64,000 nt of DNA from Planctomycetota bacterium (GTDB lineage: Bacteria; Planctomycetota; UBA8742; UBA2392): contig JADJRK010000001.1 of the NCBI GenBank assembly GCA_016712285.1, forward strand, positions 1,860,001-1,924,000, read 5' to 3'. Below the pieces are notes generated by a model. The model had not been told where the DNA came from. It worked only from the letters and a program-made list of their open reading frames with translations, and searched no databases. Below are positions 1 to 7,468 of the stretch, piece by piece. Positions within the stretch are counted from its first letter, which is position 1. Each line of letters begins with the position of its first letter. Both the position numbers and the translations under genes were made by a program.

Positions 1-978
1 GTCACCTGGTTCGTGGAGTCCACGCCAGATGCGGTTTCGACGCTGTTCAGCGTGCACGGCGAGGGCACGGCTGCGCACGTGGACCCGCTGATTATGATGA
101 AAATCGCCGCGGGGCACAGCCTGTTCAATATCACCAACAACCTGCTGTTCCTGCCGCTGCTGCCGTTGCTCGTGAAATTCGTGGTCTGGCTGAAACCAGA
201 CAAGGGCAAGACCAGCAAGAAACGCCTGAAGCTGTCGGGCGACCTGTCGAAGATTTCACCCGAACTGGCGCTGGAAGAAGCCGAGGGCGAACTGCGGCTG
301 ATGCGCGAAGTCGTGGTCGAGGCGATGGAGAAGTCCATGGCCTACGCACGCCTGAAACAGGACGACGAAGCAATCTTCAAGCGCGTGGACCATCTGGAAC
401 AGGTCACGGACAACATCCAGATGGAAGTCACGTTGTTCATTACCGACGTGCTGCAACTGCCGATGACGGCCGAGCAGGCCAAGCGCGCATACGCCCTGAT
501 ACGCATCAGCGACGAGATGGAGTCCGTGGCGGACTACTGCCAGAACCTTGCGAAGTACCGCGCGCGAATGTTCCGGGACGGTCTCAAGCTCTCCGATGCA
601 GCAAACCGCGAACTGGACACGGTGATGAAGCTGGTGGAGGAGTTCACGCGGGCCGGCATGGAATTTGTCGTCACGCATCACGAAGCAGACATGCATGACG
701 AAGACGTGCGCGCGCTGGTCAGGATGGCCGACGCCATCAACATCGCGGCCGACAAGGTGCGCGACAGCCACCTCTCCCGCGTCAAAGAAGGCAGCTGTGA
801 GCCGCTGGCCGGCATGGTGTTCAGCGACATGGTGGTGGCATTGCGCCGCATGAAGAACCACACGGTCAACGTGATCGACGCCCGCATCGGGCGCTGGGAA
901 GAACGGCGCGAGGCGTTGCGCAACCTTGAACGCGACGCCAACGATGAAAGCGCGCGCCTGGCCGCCACGCACGGATAG
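1..978 (+). CDS. Na/Pi cotransporter family protein, C-terminal part (5' truncated by window)
   Basis: The reading frame is open to the first base, so the gene starts before the window. The visible 5' part encodes the end of the membrane domain, including a motif HSLFNITNN followed by a hydrophobic stretch, which is typical of the last transmembrane repeat of NptA/PNaS-type sodium/phosphate symporters. The remaining ~230 residues form a helical, charged PhoU-like cytoplasmic domain (repeated heptad-rich helices, RISDEMESVADYC motif typical of PhoU helices). The expected role is sodium-driven phosphate uptake, with the PhoU domain controlling the permease. No other phosphate genes are adjacent. 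The family call is firm; substrate specificity is inferred. Confidence 0.85.
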   Translation, partial: VTWFVESTPDAVSTLFSVHGEGTAAHVDPLIMMKIAAGHSLFNITNNLLFLPLLPLLVKFVVWLKPDKGKTSKKRLKLSGDLSKISPELALEEAEGELRLMREVVVEAMEKSMAYARLKQDDEAIFKRVDHLEQVTDNIQMEVTLFITDVLQLPMTAEQAKRAYALIRISDEMESVADYCQNLAKYRARMFRDGLKLSDAANRELDTVMKLVEEFTRAGMEFVVTHHEADMHDEDVRALVRMADAINIAADKVRDSHLSRVKEGSCEPLAGMVFSDMVVALRRMKNHTVNVIDARIGRWEERREALRNLERDANDESARLAATHG

Positions 979-1046
979 TCGCTGGCGCTGGCCAGTTGCC
1001 GGAAACAAGTCTAGCCTCGCCGGCGTTGCAGTGCGCAGGAGCCGCC

Positions 1047-1895
1047 ATGCCGATCGTAATTCCGAAAGACTTCGAAGCTGTGGTGTTCACGCCGCCCGCC
1101 AGCGTGGATCACCACTCCGTGCCGCAGATCCTGGAAGCCACCGAGCGCGCCGGCATCCAGAACTTGAAGGCGCACCGCATTCTGCACATGCACCAGGTGG
1201 AGCACATTGACAGCGCCGCCGTCGCGGGCCTGCTTGACATCATTCGTCGCGCAACGGAGTTCGGCAAAGAGTTCGTCGCCTGTGACCCGCCGCCCATCGT
1301 GCGCAGCTACCTGGACATTTACGGTGCCGCGCCGCTGTTTGAAGGCCGCGTGCTCAGCAGTGCCAACGACGGCACGTATCAATCCGACGTGCTTCCGTTC
1401 GTGCCGCCATTCGTGCCCAACCCGGCCGGTCGCTTCGACATCTACAAAGGCGGCGCGGTGCGCAGCTATGAACTGGCCGGCGATGAGTTGCGCGAGATCG
1501 CACCCGTGGACCTGAACACCCACCCGCCCAAGGTGCCGACGCGCGCGCTGGAAATGGGAGTGCACGCGGGCGCCGCGGTCAAGGTCATCGAGTCTACAGG
1601 ATACGTCATGCTGCGCCGGCACATGTGCGGCTGCGACGCGACGCACAAGACATTCGACACGCTGCACCAGCTGCACGGCTGGTACCGCAGCAAGGGTTTC
1701 GATTTTGGCGGTGTTGAACTGTGGGCCAGCGACATTCCGGCGGGCATGGTCACAGAGCGCCTGACGTTCCGCGACCGGATGCACCTGGAGCAGTTCCGGA
1801 CGCTGCTCAAGATTGACGAAAGCTGGAAGTCAATCAGCGCGCCGCTGCATGACGTGGAAGAAGAGTACTACTACCTGTACGCAAACCCTACTTGA
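1047..1895 (+). CDS. STAS-domain (anti-anti-sigma-like) protein
   Basis: The start at ATG 1047 is chosen because AGGAG lies 5 nt upstream at 1037-1041; an in-frame GTG at 996 lacks such a site. Residues ~1-90 look like a STAS domain: the segment around HIDSAAVAGLL (Ser56) matches the phospho-acceptor loop of SpoIIAA/RsbV-type antagonists. Residues ~130-282 form a C-terminal extension I do not recognise, ending in an acidic, Tyr-rich tail (EEEYYYLY). A role in partner switching against an RsbW-like kinase is inferred; a protein with an RsbW-like ATPase domain is encoded at 37264-38655. The gene overlaps the convergent lipoprotein gene by 8 bp at the 3' ends. Confidence 0.65.
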   Translation: MPIVIPKDFEAVVFTPPASVDHHSVPQILEATERAGIQNLKAHRILHMHQVEHIDSAAVAGLLDIIRRATEFGKEFVACDPPPIVRSYLDIYGAAPLFEGRVLSSANDGTYQSDVLPFVPPFVPNPAGRFDIYKGGAVRSYELAGDELREIAPVDLNTHPPKVPTRALEMGVHAGAAVKVIESTGYVMLRRHMCGCDATHKTFDTLHQLHGWYRSKGFDFGGVELWASDIPAGMVTERLTFRDRMHLEQFRTLLKIDESWKSISAPLHDVEEEYYYLYANPT

Positions 1896-2658
1896 CGGCG
1901 TCGATCACGGCCCGCTTCACGCTGGCGCGCATGTCCCAGAACAGCTGGTTCTGGGCATCCTCGCGCACTTTCTTTTGATATGCGGCGTCCTTGACGTCGC
2001 CCTTGCTTGTGCTGAACTTTACGTCGTTCGAATTGCGCACATCCAGCGCGCCGCCGCCAAGCAGTGCGCCCCCCTCAACTTCAAACAGAAACCAGCGGCC
2101 TTGGAAACTGCCCGACCGGAATGACGCGCTGGCGCCGTAGTCGCCGCCGATGGCGAAGGTCACCTCACCGGGCTTGTACGCGTCCTGAACCACCACGCAC
2201 AAATAACGGCAAGTCAGAAACGTCGTGAAGAGTTCTTTCAACTCGCTTGCTGACTCAATCGCGTCGCCGGCCAGGGCGCGCTCAATCACTTCAAAGCTCT
2301 TCGTTGAACCAAGCCCGTCCACGAGCCGTTCACGGTTGTCCTGCCGGAAGTCGCCACTTTCGGGCAAGCCGAGCAGTAACCCGTTGCCGGTTGTCTGCTT
2401 TTCCCATCCCGCGACCAGCGCCGGGGCCTCGCGCTCGCCAAGGGCAAGCGCCGAGGGTTTGCCGGCCTTGGCAGCCTCGGTTGCCGCCGGCGCGCAGGCG
2501 TACATCGCGTCGAGCTGCGCCCTCAGGCGTGGCCGAAACTCGTCGATGACGGCTGCCCGGTCAGCTTCGCGCTGTTTCTGCCGCTCGTCGCCATCGCCGG
2601 AGCAGCCGACGCCGAATAGCGCCCCGCAAAGCAAGAGCAAGTGCAGCATGCGAACCAT
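1888..2658 (-). CDS. Hypothetical lipoprotein
   Basis: The N-terminus is a lipoprotein signal: basic start, hydrophobic LHLLLLCGALF core and lipobox GVGC with Cys19 as the predicted lipidation site. The mature protein (~237 residues) has an early acidic/basic helical part and a later part rich in Gly and Phe. I recognise no family. It lies 33 nt downstream of the cytochrome c-type gene on the same strand, so the two are probably co-transcribed, which suggests both products work outside the cytoplasmic membrane. Function unknown. Confidence 0.7.
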   Translation of the reverse strand: MVRMLHLLLLCGALFGVGCSGDGDERQKQREADRAAVIDEFRPRLRAQLDAMYACAPAATEAAKAGKPSALALGEREAPALVAGWEKQTTGNGLLLGLPESGDFRQDNRERLVDGLGSTKSFEVIERALAGDAIESASELKELFTTFLTCRYLCVVVQDAYKPGEVTFAIGGDYGASASFRSGSFQGRWFLFEVEGGALLGGGALDVRNSNDVKFSTSKGDVKDAAYQKKVREDAQNQLFWDMRASVKRAVIDAVK

Positions 2659-2691
2659 AGGGAACTCTCAACCGGATGTGGAACGCCCGCG

Positions 2692-3180
2692 CTACTTGTC
2701 TTCGGCAGGCGGCTCGTACACCTTGTGGCACGCACCGCAGGTTTCGTTGATCTTTTCGCGTGAAGCGGCGGCTTTGGTCCAATCGCCCTTGCGGGCGTGC
2801 TTGGCGTACTCTTCGGCGTGCTTCTTTAATGCGTCGACCCAGTCCTTGAAGTCCTTCTGCTCGCGGGCGAGTTTGCCCTTGTTGTCGCCATCGAGCACCT
2901 TGCCATCGTAGCGCAGCACTTTTGCGGATGCGGCGGCAATGACGTCGGCGGCTTCGGCGGCTTTTTCGCCCATCTTCTTGCGGTCGTTGATCTTGAGCTT
3001 GTTCCAGGCGTCCTGGATTTCCTTTTCCATCAAGGCGTCATACTCGGCCTTGGTCAGGGGCTTTTCATCCTCTTTCTTGTCGGCTGGTTTTTCGTCTTTG
3101 GCTTGGCCGGCCACCATGCCCGCCGCCCCGAACGCGAACCCGAGTGCCAGAAACAGTACGGCAATCTTGCGATATGGCAT
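2692..3180 (-). CDS. Monohaem cytochrome c'-like exported protein
   Basis: A signal peptide (hydrophobic IAVLFLALGFAFGAAGMVAG) is followed by a Lys/Glu-rich helical region of ~110 residues. A single haem-binding CGACH (Cys148, Cys151, His152) lies close to the C-terminus. A C-terminal CxxCH after a helical bundle is the layout of cytochrome c' (class II c-type cytochromes). A role as a periplasmic gas-binding or electron-transfer protein is inferred from that fold. It is first in an apparent two-gene unit with the lipoprotein downstream. The length of 162 residues fits the family; sequence similarity outside the haem site was not checked. Confidence 0.65.
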   Translation of the reverse strand: MPYRKIAVLFLALGFAFGAAGMVAGQAKDEKPADKKEDEKPLTKAEYDALMEKEIQDAWNKLKINDRKKMGEKAAEAADVIAAASAKVLRYDGKVLDGDNKGKLAREQKDFKDWVDALKKHAEEYAKHARKGDWTKAAASREKINETCGACHKVYEPPAEDK

Positions 3181-3269
3181 TATCCACTCCTGTCAGGCCC
3201 CATAGCCACCGGCGGCGGCCCGTGTATATTACCGTTCCCTCATGCGGCTGGTAGCGTCAAATCTTTCGC

Positions 3270-3287
3270 ACAATTCTGGCGAATTGT
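3270..3287. promoter_or_regulatory. Inverted repeat upstream of kinase operon
   Basis: ACAATTC and GAATTGT form a perfect 7-bp inverted repeat separated by TGGC, about 33 nt before the start of the small protein that precedes the kinase. It sits in the only gap between the divergent cytochrome and kinase units. Size and position suit an operator, but no regulator is identified. Confidence 0.3.
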
Positions 3288-3319
3288 CGTAACATGGTCT
3301 CTTTGCTTGGGGATGCAGC

Positions 3320-3613
3320 ATGGCGCAGGGCAAGAAGCAGCAGTCTGAAAAAGCCGCAGAACCTACGCCGGGAATGGTCACGCGCATCTTCGACCGCGTA
3401 CGCCAGATCAAGCGCGCGCACCCCGAGCTTTCCCGGCAGATCGACGTCATGGAAGGCGAGATCCGCGACCGGTTGATGTCGATCAAGGACCGGATTGACG
3501 AGTTTCCAGCCATGGAACGGGAACTGATCACGGTCCTGGTCATCAACGGCATACACAAGATGTGCGACGAGATCCTGATTGACGATCTCGAGGACGCCGA
3601 GAATGGCGAGTAA
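3320..3613 (+). CDS. Small helical protein coupled to Ser/Thr kinase
   Basis: This is a 97-residue protein with no membrane segment, predicted almost entirely helical, with a basic N-terminus (GKKQQSEK) and an acidic C-terminus (LIDDLEDAENGE). I recognise no family. Its stop codon overlaps the kinase start: ATG of the kinase at 3603 lies inside the last codons and the two share 11 bp, which implies translational coupling. A function linked to the kinase, as substrate or adaptor, is an inference from this overlap only. Confidence 0.6.
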   Translation: MAQGKKQQSEKAAEPTPGMVTRIFDRVRQIKRAHPELSRQIDVMEGEIRDRLMSIKDRIDEFPAMERELITVLVINGIHKMCDEILIDDLEDAENGE

Positions 3614-5063
3614 GCAGGAAGTCATGCTGATGGCCCTGGCTGTAAAGCAGGGGCTGATCCAGAAAGAGCAGGTCCAGGAATGCATGGACCTGCAAACCGC
3701 CCTCGCGGAGCAGAAGGGCATGGACCTGCCGTTGGTCCAGATCGCCCTCAAGAAAAAATACCTCACACCCGAGCAGGCCAGCAACCTTTCCGGTGGCGCC
3801 ATCGACATCCCCGGCGTCGGCGACCACGTCACGCCGCAGATGGCCAGCACGATCAGCATCTACGAGATTCACAAAGAAATCGGGCAGGGCGGCATGGCCA
3901 CCGTCTTTTTGGCCACCCACAAAGAGTCCAAGCGCAAGTGCGCCCTGAAAGTGCTGTTTCCCAAGCACGTCAAGAATGAGAAGTTCGTCCAGCGCTTCCT
4001 GCGCGAGGGCCGGCTGCTCAAAGAGTTCCAGTGCGAGAGCATTGCCAAAGGCTTCGAGTACGGCAAAGCCGGCAAGGAAAACCCGCTGTACTTCATGAGC
4101 ATGGAGTTCATCGACGGCCCCAGCATCCAGGACCTGCTGGACCGCGACGGGCCCTTTGACGAGCAGAAGGCGATCTACGTAATCACTGAAGCCGCCCGCG
4201 GCCTGGCATACATGCAAGAGCGCGGTGTAGTCCACCGCGACGTCAAGCCCGACAACATCATGTGGGCCAGCGACGGCCGCGTCGTGCTGGTTGACCTGGG
4301 TTTCGCGGCACCGATTCGCAAAGACCTTGCGGGCCAGTACGAAGATGAAACGTGCGGCACCGTCCAGTACATCTCACCCGAGCAAGCCAAGGGGCAGGCC
4401 GACCTCGACATTCGGGCCGACATCTACAGCCTGGGCGCCACGCTGTACCACATGGTCGTCGGCGAACTGCCCTTCACCGGCAAAGACAGCATGGAAGTCA
4501 TGGCAAAGCAGGTGATGGAAGGCCTGAACCAGCACAGCCTCAAGGGCGGCAAGATCAGCGTTCACATGCACTACTTCATCGAGAAGATGATGAGCAAAGA
4601 ACGCGACTTCCGTTACCAGAGCGCGCGCGAAGTCGTGGACGACGTCACCGAAGTGCTCGAGGGCGCAGCCGACCTTCAGTACAACCCGGCCAACGACCCC
4701 GGCAACCCTTTCCAGTTCAAGCTGGGCGGCGGCAACCCGCACAGCACACAGCGCATGACCGCCGTCGGCAATGCGACAGGCAAGTTCAACCCTGTGCCCG
4801 GCCCGAACAACACCAGCGTGCGCATGCGTCCCAACGGCCAGAGCGTGCGGCTGCCTGGCGCCGGCACCGTCAAGGGCAACACCAGCAGCGTGCGCAACGC
4901 CATCCCGTCCAAGACCAGCACCGGCAGCCTGCGCAAGCCGCCGGTGAAGCCCGGCAGCAGCCTCAAGCTGCCCAATGCGACGCAGCCGCCGCCGACCAAC
5001 CCCGGCCACAAGCTGCCCAACAAGAGCGTGCGCCTGCCCCATAAGAAGGGCGAAGGCGCTTAA
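3603..5063 (+). CDS. Hanks-type serine/threonine protein kinase
   Basis: Residues ~1-65 form a helical module resembling the MshEN/GspE N-terminal region (LAVKQGLIQKEQVQECMDLQ). The kinase domain runs from ~86 to 355 with Gly-rich loop GQGGMATV (94-101), Lys116, the HRDVKPDN catalytic loop (211-218) and DLG at 231-233 in place of DFG. A Pro/Ser/Lys-rich tail (~390-486) carries repeated SVRLP/SLKLP-like motifs and looks disordered. No transmembrane segment is visible, so it should be soluble. The start at ATG 3603 is preferred over the in-frame start 24 nt upstream because it gives the usual 4-frame overlap with the preceding gene. All key catalytic residues are present; substrates are unknown. 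Confidence 0.9.
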   Translation: MASKQEVMLMALAVKQGLIQKEQVQECMDLQTALAEQKGMDLPLVQIALKKKYLTPEQASNLSGGAIDIPGVGDHVTPQMASTISIYEIHKEIGQGGMATVFLATHKESKRKCALKVLFPKHVKNEKFVQRFLREGRLLKEFQCESIAKGFEYGKAGKENPLYFMSMEFIDGPSIQDLLDRDGPFDEQKAIYVITEAARGLAYMQERGVVHRDVKPDNIMWASDGRVVLVDLGFAAPIRKDLAGQYEDETCGTVQYISPEQAKGQADLDIRADIYSLGATLYHMVVGELPFTGKDSMEVMAKQVMEGLNQHSLKGGKISVHMHYFIEKMMSKERDFRYQSAREVVDDVTEVLEGAADLQYNPANDPGNPFQFKLGGGNPHSTQRMTAVGNATGKFNPVPGPNNTSVRMRPNGQSVRLPGAGTVKGNTSSVRNAIPSKTSTGSLRKPPVKPGSSLKLPNATQPPPTNPGHKLPNKSVRLPHKKGEGA

Positions 5064-5086
5064 CGCGCCGACGCTGGATTAGTGTT

Positions 5087-5223
5087 GCGGCCGTCTCGGC
5101 TGCACGTGTTGCGCGCGTCTCGCGCGCATGCGTAGCGGGCCTCCGGCCCGCTTTGGCGCCCGGGACGGGCACCAAAGGACTTGCAGGCCAGAGGCCTGCA
5201 ACACGTGCGGGCTGGAAGCCCGC
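5087..5223. repeat. Array of six short hairpins (REP-like)
   Basis: Six consecutive palindromes, each with a 3-nt loop, lie at 5087-5103, 5111-5127, 5135-5151, 5153-5177, 5181-5201 and 5207-5223. Stems are 7-11 bp; the first and fourth have one mismatch each, the others are perfect. Loops are TCT, TCT, TCC, GGA, AGA and GGA. Spacers repeat the words ACACGTG/CGTGTTGC. The array fills the gap between the kinase stop and the convergent DUF4258-type gene. It may act as a transcription terminator or be a cluster of mobile REP elements; no poly-T tract follows. Confidence 0.7.
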
Positions 5224-5247
5224 AACACGCAAAGCAGCGCTGCACTG

Positions 5248-5529
5248 CTAAGCCGGTTTCCAGTGCCGTGGCGGCTTGTCCCTGTGCTGCACCGTGACCA
5301 GCGTGCCGTCGGCCCCGACAATCACCGCGATACCGCGAAACTTTTCCAGGCTGACACGGAACTTGCGCCGCGCCTTGACCGCCGTGCGCCGTCCCAGAAA
5401 GTACGCAAAGCAACCGCGCCCGGCCCAGAAGCACTTGCCGAATGTAAGCACGGCGTCGATGGCATGGTCCGAAATGGAACGCGAAGCCTGCCGCCACTGG
5501 GCATGACTCGTGATCTGCAACCCGTGCAT
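5248..5529 (-). CDS. DUF4258-like small protein
   Basis: This is a 93-residue protein. The pattern SHAQWRQASRSISDHAIDAVLTFG, then an aromatic segment and an end reading AVIVGADGTLVTVQHRD, matches the layout of DUF4258 proteins, a small alpha/beta fold related to RelE/MqsR-type toxins. The ATG at 5529 is preferred over the TTG seven codons upstream because AAAGGGGGAAG lies just before it. No partner antitoxin is adjacent, and the catalytic role, if any, is unknown. The gene points towards the hairpin array. Confidence 0.55.
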   Translation of the reverse strand: MHGLQITSHAQWRQASRSISDHAIDAVLTFGKCFWAGRGCFAYFLGRRTAVKARRKFRVSLEKFRGIAVIVGADGTLVTVQHRDKPPRHWKPA

Positions 5530-5967
5530 GACTTCCCCCTTTGGTTGCAATCAGTGTACCGGACTACGCGACACACCCATTTCGGCGCGCCCGATAGTGC
5601 GGCCGGCTCTCGGCGTCCGCCGATGCGCAACTCACGCCGTTGACAGGATTTGCGGCGGGTAGTGGATCAGTTTCAACAAAGGACAACTGCTTGAAAACGG
5701 AGTAACCGAGTGACGGAGATGGCAGCTACCCGTAAGCTACCTGCCTTTCGCGGTCCAACGGCTGGCTGTCGCTACGATCCGATCGTTTCTCTGTTGCTCC
5801 GTTACTCTGTTTTCAAACCGGTTGGCCTCACACTGATGCAATTCCCGTTGGCGTGCTGCCTTGCCAGCGCGCCCATATCCCCTAAGCTGAAGGGGTCGTG
5901 AGTTGTCCGCGCAGTCCCGCTTCAGGGGCTTCCCGGACTCCTCATCGCAAGTCTTGAGGAGCCTCGA
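5530..5967. other. Intergenic region upstream of rnc
   Basis: These 438 bases hold no credible gene. The recognisable structure is a 126-bp inverted-repeat element in the middle (5691-5816, listed separately). The last 30 bases contain a strong ribosome-binding site (GAGGAG) for rnc. Short frames in this stretch have no coding features. Confidence 0.5.
5691..5816. repeat. Inverted-repeat element made of 8-nt iterations
   Basis: Two 28-nt arms (5691-5718 and 5789-5816) are inverted copies with 23 of 28 positions matching. Each arm consists of three consecutive octamers of the type ACGGAGTA, ACCGAGTG, ACGGAGAT, and the reverse complement on the right arm. A 70-bp non-repetitive core separates them. 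The size and terminal inverted repeats resemble a MITE, but no target duplication is apparent. Confidence 0.6.
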
Positions 5968-6789
5968 ATGTCCACGGAAACGGCGGACGACAAGCCAAAG
6001 TCCGCATCGCGCAAACACACCTTTGCCGGCACAGACGCTGACCGTATGGAACGCGCCGCCACGCTGATGGATCACCAGTTCAGCGACATCACGCACCTGC
6101 GCAACGCGCTTACCCACAGCAGCGCCAAGTCAAACAAGCACCCCAGCAACGAGCGCATGGAGTTCCTTGGCGACGCGGTGCTGGGCCTGATCGTCAGCGA
6201 AATGCTGTATGATTGGTACCCCGACTTCCCCGAAGGCGAACTGACCCGCGTCAAGTCCGTCGCAGTATCGCGCGCGGTGCTGGCCGACCGCGTGCGCGAA
6301 CGCGGCTTTGCCGAGTTGATGTACCTGGGCAAAGGCGTGCGCCGCGAGGGCGGGGCGCGCCTGCCGGTAAGCATTCTGGCCAACCTGTACGAGGCGTTGC
6401 TGTGCGCCGTGTACGCCGACGGGGGCCTGAAGGCTGCGCGCAAGTTTGTCGAGGACGACCTGGGGCCCGTGATTCGCAGCATCACCAGCCACCAGTTTCA
6501 GCAGAATTACAAGAGCGCGTTGCAACACCTGGTGCAGTCGCGCAATGAACGCGCACCGACTTACAAGGTCATCACCGAAGTCGGCCCTGACCACCAGAAA
6601 GAATTTCACGTCGTCGTACAGGTTGATGGTGTCAGCTTCGGCCCCGGTGTGGGACGTAACAAGAAAGAAGCAGAGCAGCGGGCCGCCAAAGCCGCGTTGA
6701 CCGAACTGCTCAAAGAGTTCGACAAGGCCGACGATGACGACGAACTCCTTGAGGTACCTGTCCCTGAAGACGAATTCGACGACGAGTAA
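5968..6789 (+). CDS. rnc: Ribonuclease III
   Basis: The protein cleaves double-stranded RNA in rRNA and mRNA processing. The RNase III signature NERMEFLGDAVL is at residues 61-72 and carries the metal-binding Glu and Asp; a second acidic motif (YEALLCAVYADGG) follows near 140. A dsRNA-binding domain occupies ~178-250 (KEAEQRAAKAALTELL). The protein has a ~20-residue N-terminal extension and a very acidic C-terminal tail (DKADDDDELL to the end) beyond the usual domain. The start is supported by GAGGAG 8 nt upstream. The 3' end overlaps the next gene by 56 bp in another frame. Confidence 0.95.
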   Translation: MSTETADDKPKSASRKHTFAGTDADRMERAATLMDHQFSDITHLRNALTHSSAKSNKHPSNERMEFLGDAVLGLIVSEMLYDWYPDFPEGELTRVKSVAVSRAVLADRVRERGFAELMYLGKGVRREGGARLPVSILANLYEALLCAVYADGGLKAARKFVEDDLGPVIRSITSHQFQQNYKSALQHLVQSRNERAPTYKVITEVGPDHQKEFHVVVQVDGVSFGPGVGRNKKEAEQRAAKAALTELLKEFDKADDDDELLEVPVPEDEFDDE

Positions 6790-7444
6790 AGCTGTCGGCG
6801 CCGCGGCACTCTTGGGCGTGGCGGGTGGCGTGCTGGTTGCCGCCGCGACCTGGCTGTCGCCACTGGCCGCCATCGACCGTGCAACTCTGGCGTTGATCGC
6901 CGTGACGTTGTCCGTGCCGCTGGGCGTGATGGCCTCCGGCCCAGTCGACAACTTGCGCGATGCCGTGCGACGCGCACTGTGCGCGCTGGCAGCCTGCACC
7001 GCATTCGTAACAGTGCTGGCACTGGCTGAGCCTGCCCTGTGGTTCCGGACACTCGTGTGGTGCCTGCCAGCGGCGCTGATCGGTGGAAGTCTTGCCGCAT
7101 TCGGCCGTGCATTCGGCGTTGCGGCTGCATTTGGCTGGCTGGCGTTGTGCGGACTGCCCTTTTTCTTTGATTCGATGCCCGTATTGCGCGAGACCGCGGG
7201 CAACTGGGCCTTGAGCGGATGCCCGTGGCTCGGATTCAGCCAGGACGTGCTGGGTAGCGACCCGCTGCGCCGACCCGTGATGTATCTGGGGCGCATGAGC
7301 GCGCTTTCCGACAAGCCGGTCAGCGACTTGCTGGGCGCGGGCACTCTCTGGCTGGCCGCTGCGCTGACGCTGGCAACGCTGATGGCGCGCTGCGGCCTGC
7401 GCAGGCCGTCGCACGAAGTGTTGCCCGAAGTCGCTGCGACGTGA
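6734..7444 (+). CDS. Hypothetical multi-pass membrane protein
   Basis: Four to five hydrophobic segments are visible (AALLGVAGGVLVAAATWL, LALIAVTLSVPLGVM, LCALAACTAFVTVLALA, ALIGGSLAAFGRAFGVAAAFGWL and LWLAAALTLATLMA). A polar loop before the last helix contains CPWLGFSQDVLG. I recognise no family. The chosen ATG lies inside rnc and gives a 56-bp overlap; a shorter version starting at a GTG just after the rnc stop would lose only ~25 polar residues. Overlap suggests co-expression with RNase III. Confidence 0.6.
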   Translation: MTTNSLRYLSLKTNSTTSKAVGAAALLGVAGGVLVAAATWLSPLAAIDRATLALIAVTLSVPLGVMASGPVDNLRDAVRRALCALAACTAFVTVLALAEPALWFRTLVWCLPAALIGGSLAAFGRAFGVAAAFGWLALCGLPFFFDSMPVLRETAGNWALSGCPWLGFSQDVLGSDPLRRPVMYLGRMSALSDKPVSDLLGAGTLWLAAALTLATLMARCGLRRPSHEVLPEVAAT

Positions 7445-7468
7445 TGGCCCGCATCTTATGATGGGCCA

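Noticed and set aside
5128..5643. A 171-residue plus-strand frame through the hairpin array
   Set aside because: It reads through palindromic repeats and antisense to the DUF4258-type gene, so it is not a gene.
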